Below, piece by piece: positions 13,192 to 27,182 of a DNA stretch of 64,000 bases. Position 1 is the first letter of the stretch; each line of letters begins with the position of its first letter. The notes beneath the pieces were generated by a model. It saw nothing but the letters and a program-made list of their open reading frames with translations, was not told where the DNA came from and did not search any database. This DNA comes from Trichosphaerium sp. ATCC 40318 (Eukaryota; Discosea; Flabellinia; Trichosidae): positions 682,001-746,000 of the forward strand of contig JALMLS010000612.1 in the NCBI GenBank assembly GCA_038496445.1, in the 5' to 3' direction. The translations under genes were made by a program, and so were the position numbers.

Positions 13192-14624
13192 TTATACAGT
13201 CCAACTTTTTGTCAGTGTACCCAGCCACCGCAAACCATCGTATATACCCTCGCCAGTAGGTACATGACATCCTTGGATATACCACTGGCGGTTAGACAAT
13301 GACATCAAGTTCAATTGAGAACATAAGGTAGAAACACTGTGGCAGTGACGTATATCCTAGATGAGATGTTTATAAGGCTGCTTATTCTGTATTGATTGAT
13401 GAACGTACTTGTTTATTTGCAAATAGCAATACAGGCTTTGTAGGCATAGCCTTCAATATATTATTGAATTTATCGCGATTGGTTTTAATAGCTTCCTCGT
13501 CTGTCATTGCACTATCAATTACATATACTAGTGCTTCTGCTTTTTCTATTACATCCCATTTATTAAAATAAGCAAGCTACAAAAACAAGTGTTAAAGAAA
13601 AGTCAAAAAGTTCTGTTGAATGACAAAGCATCTCGAATTCGAATAAAATTCTATTTACACCAATGTGAAAATATTGTTTTCATTAACTACAATAAACCAA
13701 GTGGGAAACACGTTTGTGGTAAAATGCTTCTCAATTAAAGGTTTGAACACAGCACAATTTATTAATTATTTCTAAAAAGACTTGTGTATGTTCTTACCTC
13801 AGCTGTTGTATCATTTCCACTTGTATCTAAAAAATGATATTCTACATTATCATACTCTCTATAGTAGTACTTGCAACCAGCTACAAGGCGTTAAAAAAAA
13901 AGGTGAAGTGAAATAGCACAAAAATCAAATTACATCACGTGATCTTTCAGAAAATAAAAGAAAAAAACAAACATACACGTATGAGCTTCTCCAAGGCACC
14001 CAGTAATACCATATCTCAAAAAGTTGATTATAGAAGTTTTACCACCTCCTGGCAATCCCAATACAAGCACTCGGACTGATGGGATTGACCTCAGTTTACT
14101 AAACAGCGACGTGAAAAACCCTTCCTTTTTGAAAAAAAAGCAAAAAATGTCAGTACAAAATTTAATGACACGGCGTTGTCAGGTACCTTTTTACCCGTTT
14201 TTACGCGGTTAACCCATTTATCAAATTCTCTTCTTGATTCTGGGCCCATATCTACGCCTATAATATTGATATACGCCTCTGAGTATAAAGAAAACCATAA
14301 AACATCACTATCATTCTTGGCTCTATCCAATGCTTTGTCATACTCCGTTGGGAACTCCCTTTGTAGGCGATAACGCCACAGAGTGCCTAGTAAAACAATT
14401 ATTTATAAATGCGATAACCGAATACAACAGCGATTTCACGTGCCAGACAAACAAATAGTGCGAAAACGCTTGGATACGAGCAGCATGTGGACCAACGTAG
14501 TGGTATCAAGGAAATGACAAACACAATAGATGATATCATCCACTACACATGTCAGGAACACTATAGAACTCTTGAAAGGTAATTTACCTAATTTCTGTAA
14601 CGGAAAGCATGAGGACTCACTCAT
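13192..14624 (-). CDS. F-box protein fused to an Arf/Arl-like GTPase domain
   Basis: Exons join in one frame into a two-domain protein. The N-terminus has an F-box (VDDIIYCVCHFLDTTTLVHM followed by LLVSKRFRTIC), which in known proteins binds SKP1 of an SCF ubiquitin ligase. A linker (LWRYRLQREFPTEYDKA) leads to an Arf-family G domain: P-loop VLVLGLPGGGKTSIINFL, switch II region HFLDTSGNDTTAEL, ANKQDI for guanine specificity, and the Arf C-terminal signature WYIQGCHVPTGEGIYDGLRW. In the switch II motif the usual GGQ is SGN, so the catalytic Gln is replaced by Asn and hydrolysis may be altered. There is no N-terminal myristoylated helix, because the G domain sits at the C-terminus. The fusion rests on continuous splice phases, including TGKK|EGFFTSLF. 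It is divergent from ubiquitin-eL40. Confidence 0.8.
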
Positions 14625-14785
14625 TGCGCCAAATACGCTCAACCGAGGTGATCCAAGTGTACTAAAATGTAAACGGCGTAAAGGCAACCCTGGAACTTAA
14701 CCAGGGATCCTTTTGTGATAAATTTTCGCGCGGAAGGCTGAGTCTCTGCATTTCTTATCATTGTTATTTAGCATCTACTAACACC
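14625..14785. promoter_or_regulatory. Divergent promoter region, F-box/Arf and ubiquitin-eL40
   Basis: A 161-base region separates the two divergent start codons. It includes a GC-richer core (TTCGCGCGGAAGG) near 14727-14739 and a T/C-rich stretch before the ubiquitin start, as expected for a strongly expressed ribosomal-protein gene. No specific factor site is certain. Confidence 0.4.
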
Positions 14786-15578
<793 letters not shown>

Positions 15579-15797
15579 ATGTTAGTTTAATAATATTTTT
15601 GTCCTTGTGTACTCCTGACGTCGTTGGTTTTTTTCATATATTTCAATCGTGTCATTTATTTTCGATTACCTTGCCCCAGTTTACACTTATATCGCACTGT
15701 GGTAATCAATGCTGTTGCAGTCACGGAGGAAGTTTCCCACGTGTTTTTTTCTATTGCCTATTTTAGAAAGCAAAAAACGTGGCACTCGTTAGATAGA

Positions 15798-16306
15798 ATG
15801 GCTTATACCCTGATACATTCTATTGCCGATGAGCAAAAGGAGTGGGTGATGGCGCAACGTGTTCATGATTACAAGGCTCTGCAGAGCCAAGTAGTCATTG
15901 GTCAAAGACCTTGCAATGGTATTGCCGGCGGGTTTCAACCGCGGTACTAAATACACAAAGCGTTCATGCGCGTCCAGATTAAGCTGAGACGAGGCATTAT
16001 GTACGAAGTATAGTTAACAAGATTGTTTTTCATCAGTTATTCAGATGGTAGATTTGTTGTTATTATAAATGATGAAACACAGTTTGCTTAGCACCTCAAT
16101 AACGAATTGGATTTATACCAAATATAAACCAAGCAACAGTTGATTTAAAAAAAAAGTGGGATACTAAAGTAACAGGAGATGGTGTAATCACCGTCATACG
16201 GAGACATAGCAACTTCAGGCGTTGGGCACAATTTTGGATTTCCTTGCGCTTTATACTTTGTGTATTTGAACTTGGCCTATTCCTATGGACTTTTCCCAGC
16301 CTGTGA
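15798..16306 (+). CDS. Small hypothetical protein with one C-terminal membrane helix
   Basis: I do not recognise this gene. A start at MAYTLIHSIADEQKEW reads to GGFQPRY. A donor GTACTA then allows splicing to two more exons in frame, giving VDLKKKWDTKVTGDGVITVI and a hydrophobic tail QFWISLRFILCVFELGLFLW. The product would be roughly 110-120 residues with a single C-terminal membrane segment, so it may be tail-anchored. It lies between ubiquitin-eL40 and the end of the AP-3 delta gene, facing the latter. The splice model is plausible but not unique, and only the first exon and the hydrophobic exon have clean coding character. Confidence 0.4.
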
Positions 16307-16580
16307 GTTGCCTACCGCTGAGTTGAGAACATCTCTAGAAATGTAGTGAAAGTTTTCAGCGAAACACGCGGCAACGTTCTTTCTATGTACCCAAAATAGC
16401 CCAACTAACTAACACTACGTCAGCGGAACGCCCCATATGTAGTGAATCACTATGGTGAATGGCACAATTTTGCCTTGACAAACTTTCAAAAAAACAACCA
16501 AAAAACTTTTGGTCTGAAGCGACGTCTTTTTTTTTACACATGATTAAAGAACTTTATTACTTTTTTTTTCTTGAACTTAT

Positions 16581-19500
16581 TTACACAAATCGTGGGGAGA
16601 GTCTGTTGATCTCTTCAACGATAGAATCAGTGAGTCTAGGATCCTTGCAACGCGCAGCTAAAGAGCTACCACCGTCATCTCTAGACTTAATTAAAATTGC
16701 AACATCAAGACCTTGAATAGTCTTTCCGTAGAGCGATACTCTATCACCGTGGTCATCGACAACCATCAAACGGAAAAGAGCTGAAAAAAAGACACATAAG
16801 CACAAGGCAATAAGGAAAGAGACAAGAAAGACAAAGCGAAAAAAAAGGACAAGTCGAAAAGCAAAAAGTCAAAAAGGGTTTGTTTCTGGTCCAAGAAGTG
16901 ATTGATGAGTAGTTTGGTTACCTTGTAAATATTCCTTTGTTGTTTCTACTGAACTATTGGCACGTGTTTCTACGAGAGGGAAGTTGCTATAAATTATTAG
17001 GCTTTTTTTTGTTGAACAATGACCAAGACAATTACTAATTTGTATATGCCTTTGCGTACCTTATAACATTACGGAAAGCGTCGCTTGATATTTTAACACC
17101 TTTAATCAAAAACCCACAAGGAATGGTGACCATGCAATTCTTTCTTCTCTTGTTCTTACCCTAGACAAACAAAATAAACAACAATGTCTAAAACAAAAAA
17201 AGAGTGAAACGAACCTCAACTGAGTAAAACACGGATGTCTTTAGTTTGATAGTCCTAGTTATTTGGGATAATCTGAATACGACATTGTATGTCTCTACAG
17301 TATTTGCAGCAACCGAAACACCAGTCTCGAAAGGTCCAGAACCTGAAAAAAAGATTAGAAAAACAACACAAAAAAAATCCTTTAATCTTCCTCAACAAAA
17401 ACAAAAAAAGATGTCGTACGTGGTGTCCCTTCTGGACGTTGACATTGACAATCTGGTCTGTTAATAAAATTGAGAGAAATTGCGACGATAGCCTAAAAAA
17501 AGCAAATGAGTAAAAGTATGCCAAGCATAGTAGATGATCCTCACAAAAAAGGAATATCCAAGAAAACATTTGTGAAATATCCAACTCTACGTACTTGTTT
17601 TGGTGCTTGGAAGCTAAAGGTGACGAGGACTTTATCGGACAAGTTAGGATTAACTTTAACCTCATACTTTACATCAATCATATCATCTCGGAATAGACCA
17701 CGTTGCCTGGCGTTAGCAAGGGCTACACGAACAATATTAGTATCTAAACCATGTAAAGAAAAAATATAGAACATACCTTGTTTTCTACTAGCAGTACGAG
17801 GACGTCTTCGACGTGCAACGCGTTCCTCAGTTGGACTAAAAAAATAAGCAAACTGACGTATCAAAACTAGCCTAGCTACCTTTGTGCTGGTTGCGCAGCT
17901 TGTGCAGGTGAAGATGCTTTAGGTGCTTCAGCCTTAGAAGCCTGGGAGTTTGTTAGTTTGGTAGTTTGGTAAAACTGAAGCTAGGCGTTAAATTATAGGT
18001 ATACATACATCGTCATCGGATACAGCAGTATAGGAGTTAAGTCGCGACATAATAGAAGCGAACTAATAGTTATACATAAGAAATAATACATACACAACTG
18101 TTTTTAAACGGAAAAGAAACCAATCAACAGTACTACAATGTCACACAAAAAGAGAGTACTGTTGATTGGTTTATATGTGATAATATATGCTAGACGTACG
18201 GCTGGCGCAGACTCAGGGGCTGGTGCACCGCCAGATCCTGAAAGATTACCGTTGATACTCATTAAATCACCCATATGGCTAGATGGTTTGTTTGTTGTTG
18301 CTGCTGCGATAACTCGTAAGTAATAGTACAATAAAAGTGAGGTTAGAAAAGGATGCCTACCAGGTGCTGGTTCAGATTCATTATCAAACTTTAGAAGCAT
18401 GCCACCAGATGGCGTCTTTTCCATAGGAGCTGGCCTAGATTCATTTGTGGCTGGTCCAGGTCTTGGTCGACCTCTTCCACCTCTACCGCGTCTACCACGG
18501 CCTCTACTTCCGCGACCTCTTCCACGACCTCTTCCACGGCCTCTTCCACGACGCCTGCCTCTAACTGGGCGACCGCGACCTCTGCCAGGTGCTAGAACAA
18601 ATTTTAGAATAAAAATTTCGAATAAGACGGAAGGTTTTATCGAGCTTGAGGACTTGATTGCATACCTGGGCCTTCTTCTTTTGGTTTTTGTACTAATAAA
18701 ATGGTAAGTAAAATAAAACTTTAAAGTATTAGATATTCGTACCTTGAGCACTGCTGTTGTGATGTACCAACTGAGGAAGTGCCTCTGTAGGATCGATATT
18801 AGTCAAATCAATTTGAGCTAGAGAGGCGATTGCTGGATCATCATGAGATCCTGTAGCGTGTTTCACAGGTGCTTCATCTTCGTGCACTCCTTCTGGCATT
18901 TCATACTCTGTCATAACATTGTACTGCTTGCGTGGACGGCGGCCTCCTCGTTCTATAAAAAGATTTATTTAGTTTTCGCCATTTCTAAGCTGTTAAGTAA
19001 TAAAATCAACGTACGTCGTCCTCCGCGACTACGTCCTCTAGAACTAGTTGTCTTGAATGTGAAAGCATTTCTCATTTCCTCATCTGTCATGCCAAGCTAC
19101 ATATCAAAGTCAACAAAAAACCTCCATGAGTTTTGCTCAAGTTACCTGGTTAGGATCAATGCTTTGGATAGGGAAGTCTTCCTCCTCAGGATCATCTCCA
19201 GGAGTGAGGAAATAAGGATCTGCTGACTTTGCTTTATTGCGCGCTCTACGGCGTGCAGCAAGTTCCTCTTTTGTGAGAGTAACTGCTTGAGGAGAAACTT
19301 CTGGCGCCATTTCATGCTCCCAGTCTTTCCAGCTATTGTCAACTCCCATTGCGCCATTCTCAGCATATTGTGTCATCTCATCAGGGAACTCTGGTGGATC
19401 ATTGATCCACTCATCTAGGTTAACCTTCGATGGACCTTTTTCCTAACGTAGACATGAGAAAACACAAAAACCACGCCAAAGTTCACATGGCAACAAAAAT

Positions 19501-22340
19501 ATTTTCGTCGAAAAACACCGAGAGTACTTACTCTGACTTTCTGCTGTGCAATGGCCGCTACTGGGTTCAGAGCATCACCAAACATTACTGTTACTTCTGA
19601 TGTGATACTGATACCTTGTGCGCGTTGTGTTTTAAACGTTTCGATAACGCCACCGATGAAGCACGCCTTTAAAAAAAAAACTTGTTAACCGTTAACAACT
19701 TTTTAGCATTTCTGTACCCTTTCTTGGACTTCCAAGTGTTGGCTTCTCGTGAACATCTCAATCTTAGTTTCGATCATCTCTAAGGCGATATCTATCTTAT
19801 TACGTTTACCAGCTGGAGGAGTCACATTCTAAAGTACAATTATGTCAGTAATGATAAACAAAACGAAGCATGGTGAAAAAACTTGAGCTTCATGCGAACT
19901 AAGGAGTAGCATTCACATTTTTTTGTTGGAAAACTAGAAAACTACGCACTTCGTATCGCTCGCATAGACGAGAGAAAAGTTTTAGAATAGCACTCAAGTA
20001 TAAACTTTGTATATGGTATGGCAAACTAGTGACACGAGGTTGTAATAATGCTTCAAGAGCTGGCAAATGATCTTTTGTTAAATCACAATATTCACCTAAA
20101 TCCTTGTGTTAATTACGAAAACGAGCTTACAAATTAGTACCTGTAATCCAACTGGCTGCATAAAGAGCTTCACATATACCTTTTTCTTGTGGGTTTTCGT
20201 TCAAAAAGCGAGGATCACGAAGTAGTTGAATCTAAAACAAAAAGCCTTAGGAAAAAACATCGGTACAATAACAAAAAAATCACCGTACCATTTGTTCGAC
20301 ACCATACTCTCTGACGACTTTTACGCGTACACAAACGTCCAATAACTGATCTCTTATGAGGTCACCGTGAGATATATCATTAAAATGTGTCAAATCAACA
20401 AGCATGCCAATATACCTAAACAGGAGGATGAGTAAAAAACAAAGAACAAAGTTTGGTTAAAAAAAAAACCTACCACTCAAAGTCAGTAATGTAAGTGTAG
20501 TGCTTTTGGCTACACGTGATAATGATCTTCTCAATAATGCCATCTCTGAATTCTCCTTCGGCATCCTCCACGTGCGAGATTAATTTGCGTATAATGAGTT
20601 GAAGGTTTTTCCTGGTAACCATCCCTTGAAGTAAATCCAAAGCACTAAAATAAAAAGTTAATAAATGAAAACCGAAACCCAACAAATTTTTGTACGTACC
20701 GCATGCGGATTGTGCTATCTTCGTCATCAAGGCAGCCTAATACAATATCTCTGTGTTCAGATACGCCTTTAGGGTATACTGTCATAATTTTGTGCATCGC
20801 AAGAAGACCCAAGTATTTCACTGTTTTGGCGACGTAAGCAAAAAAAAAATACCAAGCTGGTTAACGTACGATTCTGGTCAGGATGTTCGATGAACATGCG
20901 AAGCTTTGTGAGACACAAACGCATAATAGCAGCATATTGCTTCATACCAATAATACACGTTTGGATACACTCATAGAGAAGACTCATAGCGTTTGTAGTA
21001 TTAATAATATTCGTCAATGGCTCTACCAACCTTCTAGCGAGGCGTGGTTCAATAGGTGTAAGGGCAGCGAACTATATAACGTAATTAGAAAAATAAAGAT
21101 TATCAAATGTCAAAATCACGTGACAACTCGCATCACGTGTTGAGAAAAATAGCGAAAAAAGTGTAGGCCGTTTTTAAAATAAAACGTGTTGGTTTAGTGG
21201 CGAAAACAACCGATATCTTTTCCGTACCAATTTAATAACTTTGATTAACATCCAGTTGTTGCTTGACGTTTGGAGTAATTTAAATAGTCCTGGAGCAAGG
21301 GAGAGGTAACTGCGAGGGTTTTTGCGAGCCAACTCACAAATGACATTCACAGCGGCAGATACGACAGCTAAAAACTAAATGTCAACACGTAAAGAGATTG
21401 TGATTGTAAAAACAAAAATTTACAAACCAACGTCTTCAAAAAAAACCTAAAAAATAGGGATGGCGTCTACGACTAACCTGGATCTGGATCGTCTAGTTTC
21501 TGTTGCAATCGCGTGAAACTAGGTCGAAGAGCTTCTGGATACTTTAAGAAAATTTTGTAGAGTACTAGTACGGCTTTTTTACGAATGTAAGGCCTTTGGG
21601 TATTGTTAGGTTTGGTTGTAACTTGTTTTTGATGATCATATTAATAAAAGATCTTTTTATAAGCGTACCTGGAGCTTGTTAACATATTAACCACTTCTGC
21701 AGCTAAATCGCGTGCTAATCCAGGAGAACAAATGTTTGCTAGACAACCAATGGCAATACCACCTTCATAGATGCCCTGATTTTTTAGGAAGTCCTAGCAG
21801 TGTTTTTTAGCGTCAGAATAGTCGTGTTGTCATTGAATGTAATTTTTACCTTCCTGAGAAAGTTCGTTGCTAACAATGACACTTCTGTTTCATCATTAAA
21901 TGATTGTGAAGCAGCGAGGTACGCAATTCTTTTGTGGGTAAATTTCTTATGGGACATTAGCTCTACTACGTTGAAGGCAGCCCAACTCATGTCGTAACCA
22001 AACATTTGGAGCTAATAAGACACAGTTAAACAGATTAGCTTGTAGATCATCACATAAGCGTTATTTTAACTTGTTTATGCATGAATAGTTATTTATGATG
22101 TATGTGGAAACGTCAGACACGAAATTAGAGTTTGAAAACGTGAAAGTGTCGTACGTAAGTAAGCTTTTGTATAGCATTCGCCTTGGCTTCTTTTGAGTCC
22201 TGTTTGAGTTCGAGTTTTATCTCTTGAACACATTGGTTGATATAGGCAGACTCGTTACTTTTATTGTTTCTCAGTCCCCTCACCAAGTCAGTGAGAGACT
22301 TGCGGAACATCCGCTGGGTTAGCTCGTTCATTTTATCCAT
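16581..22340 (-). CDS. AP3D1: AP-3 complex delta-type large adaptin
   Basis: This is the large subunit of the AP-3 adaptor that sorts cargo to lysosomes or vacuoles. The N-terminal trunk is unmistakable: MFRKSLTDLVRGLRNNKSNE, then LQMFGYDMSWAAFNVVELMS, YIRKKAVLVLYKIFLKYPEA, SAAVNVICELARKNP, EPLTNIINTTNAMSLLYECI and HYTYITDFEW. A long hinge follows with acidic stretches and an unusual block of Arg-Gly repeats near 18440-18590. The ear returns to family sequence: RLMVVDDHGDRVSLYGKTIQ, GLDVAILIKSRDDG and a conserved LTDSIVEEINRL end. Frame is kept across the 137-nt intron at 18063-18199, so trunk and ear belong to one gene. The start is the ATG at 22340; a short upstream exon is possible. AP3D1 is the human name. 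Confidence 0.92.
18117..18172. repeat. Perfect 18-bp inverted repeat (hairpin) in an AP-3 delta intron
   Basis: The left arm at 18117-18134 (aaaccaatcaacagtact) is exactly complementary to the right arm at 18155-18172, with a 20-base spacer. It lies in the middle of the 137-nt intron of the AP-3 delta gene, which is longer than most introns here. On RNA it would form an uninterrupted 18-bp stem. It has no T-tract or coding content. Confidence 0.9.
18440..18595 (-). repeat. Arg-Gly repeat tract in the AP-3 delta hinge
   Basis: Within the adaptin coding sequence, repeated CGA/CGT/CGC-GGT/GGA/GGC codons encode an RG/RGRG tract about 50 residues long. RG repeats are typical of RNA-binding or self-associating disordered regions and of arginine methylation sites. 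The codons vary, so the tract is not simple recent slippage. Confidence 0.85.
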
Positions 22341-22623
22341 GTTGGAAGTGAAGCTTCCCAACTTCTGCTGTATGACACTTGAATGAAATTAAAAGAAAAT
22401 TACTCCGAAAAGGCAACAAATTTCAAAAAGTTCCAATTACCATCTTTTTAAATACGTAGTCAATTATTTATAAATCTAGAACTGGGAGCGGCGTTCTTAG
22501 CCTCTATTTTTTTACTTTACAGTGTCAGAAAAAAAAAAATCACGAAATTTTTGATTTTTTTTTTTTTTGCTTCTTTTTTCGTGTATCAACAAGAAGTTAC
22601 TTCTCTATCCATACAGTAGTGTC

Positions 22624-23798
<1,175 letters not shown>

Positions 23799-23980
23799 AT
23801 TTTTCTGAGTCTATATTTCACGTTATTTTTACAAGTACATGCGTAGAAAAGTCGTTGATACGTTCGAGTTAGTCGTGCAATTTCTCTAAATTTTCCAGTA
23901 TCGCCAGAACGCTTAATATTCAGTTTAACTATTCAAGATGGTACGAAGACACTACTTAGTATTGTTTCTAAATACTGTAG

Positions 23981-25412
23981 ATGACTCCAATCCTTTTAAA
24001 GGGTCATGAAAGACCCCTTACAGTTATAAAATTCAACAGAGAGGGTGATTTATTATTTACTTGCGCTAAAGACAAAGAACCATGTTTGTGGTGGACCGCC
24101 ACTGGCGAGCGTATTGGAACATACGTAGGGCATAAGGGTGCCGTATTTCACATGGATGTAGACTGTATCCCTTTATTTCTACCCAATTTTCAATAATCTT
24201 TTTCCTTAACACCAAAAGACAATAGCAAACGCTTAGTTACTGCCGCTGCCGACGAAACTGCAAAATTGTGGGAGGTAGAAACTGGTAAACTACTAAAAAC
24301 CTTTGTACACGAATCTCCTGTACGGTACGCACCGATTTAACGCATACAGACACCCAATTATCACTATTCAAAATAATTAATTCAAAAATCAACTAACGCT
24401 TTTCGACAGCTCCGTTGATTGGTCTTGTGGCGATCAACTCATTCTCACAGCTCAAGCAAAATTGGGTGGTAAATCTGCTGTATTGAGGATCTTTAGAATC
24501 AGCGAAAACTCAGCAGCACGTGCGTTAATCTAGCTTCCTTTGGGCTCTGTTTGTTCGTTGCAAACGTATGTGCTGACTTTTTAACAATACAGAGCTCGAT
24601 ACACCGTTAAAGGTAATTATGCCAGACGCCGATGTACCTATTCAACGTGCCTTGTGGGGACCTCTAAATGACCGCATTTACACAGCCAATGACGATGGTT
24701 CTATTCGTATTTACGATCCAGAGGTGCTTTTTTTCTAAATGACAATACGTCGTACCTGATTTCTAATTTATTTAAATTCAGACTGGCAAACAATTAATGA
24801 AGGCTGATATTCACAAGAAATCAATTCGTGATATGCAATGGGATAAGACTCAAACTGTATTTATCACTGCATCTTCTGATAAAACTGCAAAGCTCGTTGA
24901 CACAAGGTGATTATTTTCTGAAATTTTTTTTTGTAATTTCGTTCTTTTTTGAAATATTTTTGTCTCAATGTGTTTTAGGAGCTTGGAAGTTATCAAAACT
25001 TACAACATGGGAAGACCAGTAAACTCTGCTGCTATTTCACCACTCAAAGACCACGTATGGCTGTTTTATTACGCTTGGTATTGTGCTTATACACCTTTTT
25101 AGATTGTTGCTGGAGGTGGTGAATCTAGCGTAGGAGTAGCTCTCTCCCGTCACGACACATCTCAATTTAAGTCGTGTTTCTTCCATAAAATATACCAATA
25201 CGAACTCGCATCTGTTGAGGTAAATTACCATTCCACATTGATTTTTTTTTCGATTTTATTATAGTCTTTGTGTAACCTTTATGTAGGGACATTTCGGTCC
25301 TGTCAATACATTGGCCTTCAGCCCTGATGGTAAATCATATGCATCAGGATCTGAGGATGGTTTTGTTCGCTTACATCATTTCGGTAAGGAGTATTTGAAC
25401 CGAGATCTTTAA
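23981..25412 (+). CDS. TIF34: Translation initiation factor eIF3 subunit i (WD40)
   Basis: This seven-bladed WD40 protein belongs to the eIF3 complex at the 40S subunit. It starts [20 protein letters not shown], very close to eIF3i N-termini, followed by [11 protein letters not shown] and [15 protein letters not shown]. Later exons give the blades [39 protein letters not shown] and [20 protein letters not shown]. The conserved C-terminal blade is [20 protein letters not shown] followed by [13 protein letters not shown]. It ends GKEYLNRDL. An ATG followed at once by a GTACGA donor at 23938 suggests a 5' UTR intron; I use the second ATG. TIF34 is the yeast name. Confidence 0.93.
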
Positions 25413-25649
25413 TGTACATGCAAAAAAAAAGAATAAAACAAGTAATTTTGAAGCGGCGTCTACATTTGTTTGTGTGAGCGCTAAAACCGTTGGTGTACTC
25501 TCACGCTGGTATAAACGGCGCGAATCCGGCATTTGGAGGTGCCCACGCCTGTTTCCATGAGTGTACCTCCACGAAATCGAAACCTTTTGATGACTGGCGA
25601 AGACTTGTTGTCCAAACAACCTTGTTTAGTCTACAGGCGTATATTCAAC

Positions 25650-27021
25650 ATGGATGACGCGTGTGCAGCTGCGCACAGTAAATTAGGTGTTGAAATACAA
25701 GGTTAGTAGTCCAACTTGTTACTAAACGCTCAATTCGTGTAGATTTGGCTTGGCCTACGCGTATACAAACGCTTGCGACATTACCAGAGCCGCTAGAATT
25801 TTACAGAAAATACGTAGCAACGCGTACACCAGTTATTGTGCGTGGTATGGTAGATAATTGGCAAGCCTTGTCAAAGTGGACTCCAGAATACCTCAAAAAA
25901 ACGGCTGGGCACCTAGAAGGCATCAACAGCGTTTAATCGCGTTTACTAACTCTACAGTTACTGTTGATACAACACCAAATGGACGAGGTGATGCTGTAGT
26001 GAAACGTGATGGAGAACTACTTTTTGTGAAACCGCAAGCAAGTCTTTTATCACTTGGTAGATGCGATGGTTCTCATTCACCTCTAGGAAGACATAATGTC
26101 ATTTGGCACGTTTGTGGATAATCTACATACGTCTAAAGACAGCGTACACTACCTTCAGCATCAAGTAAGTATGACATAGGTTAGTGAATGAGTGTTTTAG
26201 CTCTGACATAATTGTAGAATGATAATTTCCGAAAAGAATTTAATGATGGTTCTCTAAAGGATGATCTTGACAAGAATGTTGAGTCTTGGGCTACTAATAG
26301 TGCGAAGATAGTGTCTAATGTTTGTCATGACACTAACAAACCAAGTATTTGGACAAGAGCCTGATGCTGTTAATATTTGGATGGGACACAAAGGCGCTGT
26401 GTCAAGTTTACATATGGATTATTATGAGAATATTTATGTTGTTGTAAGAGGCAAGAAGGTATTAATACATCACTTTGTTTGATCACTTAATAATATTTAT
26501 TAATATAAAGGAGTAGGTATTTACTTTATTGCCACCTACAGACTTTCCTTTTCTATATCAGACAAAGTGTAAAGCTGCTACATATAAAAAAATAAACAAT
26601 GATTGGCAAATTGATATTGACAAACCAGAGTCAACAGTGCCTTGGTACTAGATCTTTTTTCAATGTGTCTAATAAAATTATAGGATACCTGTTGATCCAG
26701 ATAATATAAATTTAACAGCATATCCTAAAGCTGAGCAGATAAATCCACTAAGGATTGAAGTAAATGTGCGTTCATTAGTTTACCAAACCACATTTCTAAA
26801 AAATCTAAATGATAGGCTGGAGAGGTGTTGTACTTACCGCCAATGGTATATCATCAAGTGGGACAAGAAGGTGATGAATATGGTGAGTTATTTCAACGAT
26901 TAATTCATAAACTGATTCAATGATAGGGAATACAATCGCCATTAATTATTGGTATGATATGCAATTTGATTTGAGATTTTGCTATCAAAAGTTTTTGGAA
27001 AATACAGTCGTTGCAACATGA
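25650..27021 (+). CDS. JMJD7: JmjC-domain oxygenase, JMJD7-like
   Basis: This is a 2-oxoglutarate and Fe(II) dependent oxygenase. In animals JMJD7 hydroxylates a lysine of DRG GTPases. The N-terminus FYRKYVATRTPVIVRGMVDN is typical of the cupin-like JmjC family. The iron-binding HxD lies in SSLHMDYYENIYVVVRGKK near 26410. LLPPTDFPFLYQTK follows. The distal His is in LPPMVYHQVGQEGDEYG near 26840, followed by AINYWYDMQFDLRF, the JMJD7-type end. About six short introns split it. A substrate in this organism is inferred only by family. Confidence 0.88.
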
Positions 27022-27182
27022 GTGATAAACACATAACTAAATAAAAGTGGTTGTGATATTGTATAGTACAATTAGTACACTGACATGGAGTGACATGACA
27101 TTTATGCTTAAGTGCATTAAGTGAGAATGTTTTATGTGAATTAATCGTTTCGTCTCGTGCTACTGTAAACAAAAACAACACA

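Noticed and set aside
16840-18050. A separate GAE/ear-domain gene starting MSRLNSYTAV at about 18050
   Set aside because: The ear matches the C-terminus of AP-3 delta and the reading frame continues from the hinge through the 137-nt intron, so one gene explains both.
18399-18707. A plus-strand Pro/Leu/Arg-rich ORF opposite the RG tract
   Set aside because: It is the antisense reading of the Arg-Gly repeat in AP-3 delta; the repetitive PRPLPR pattern follows from that.
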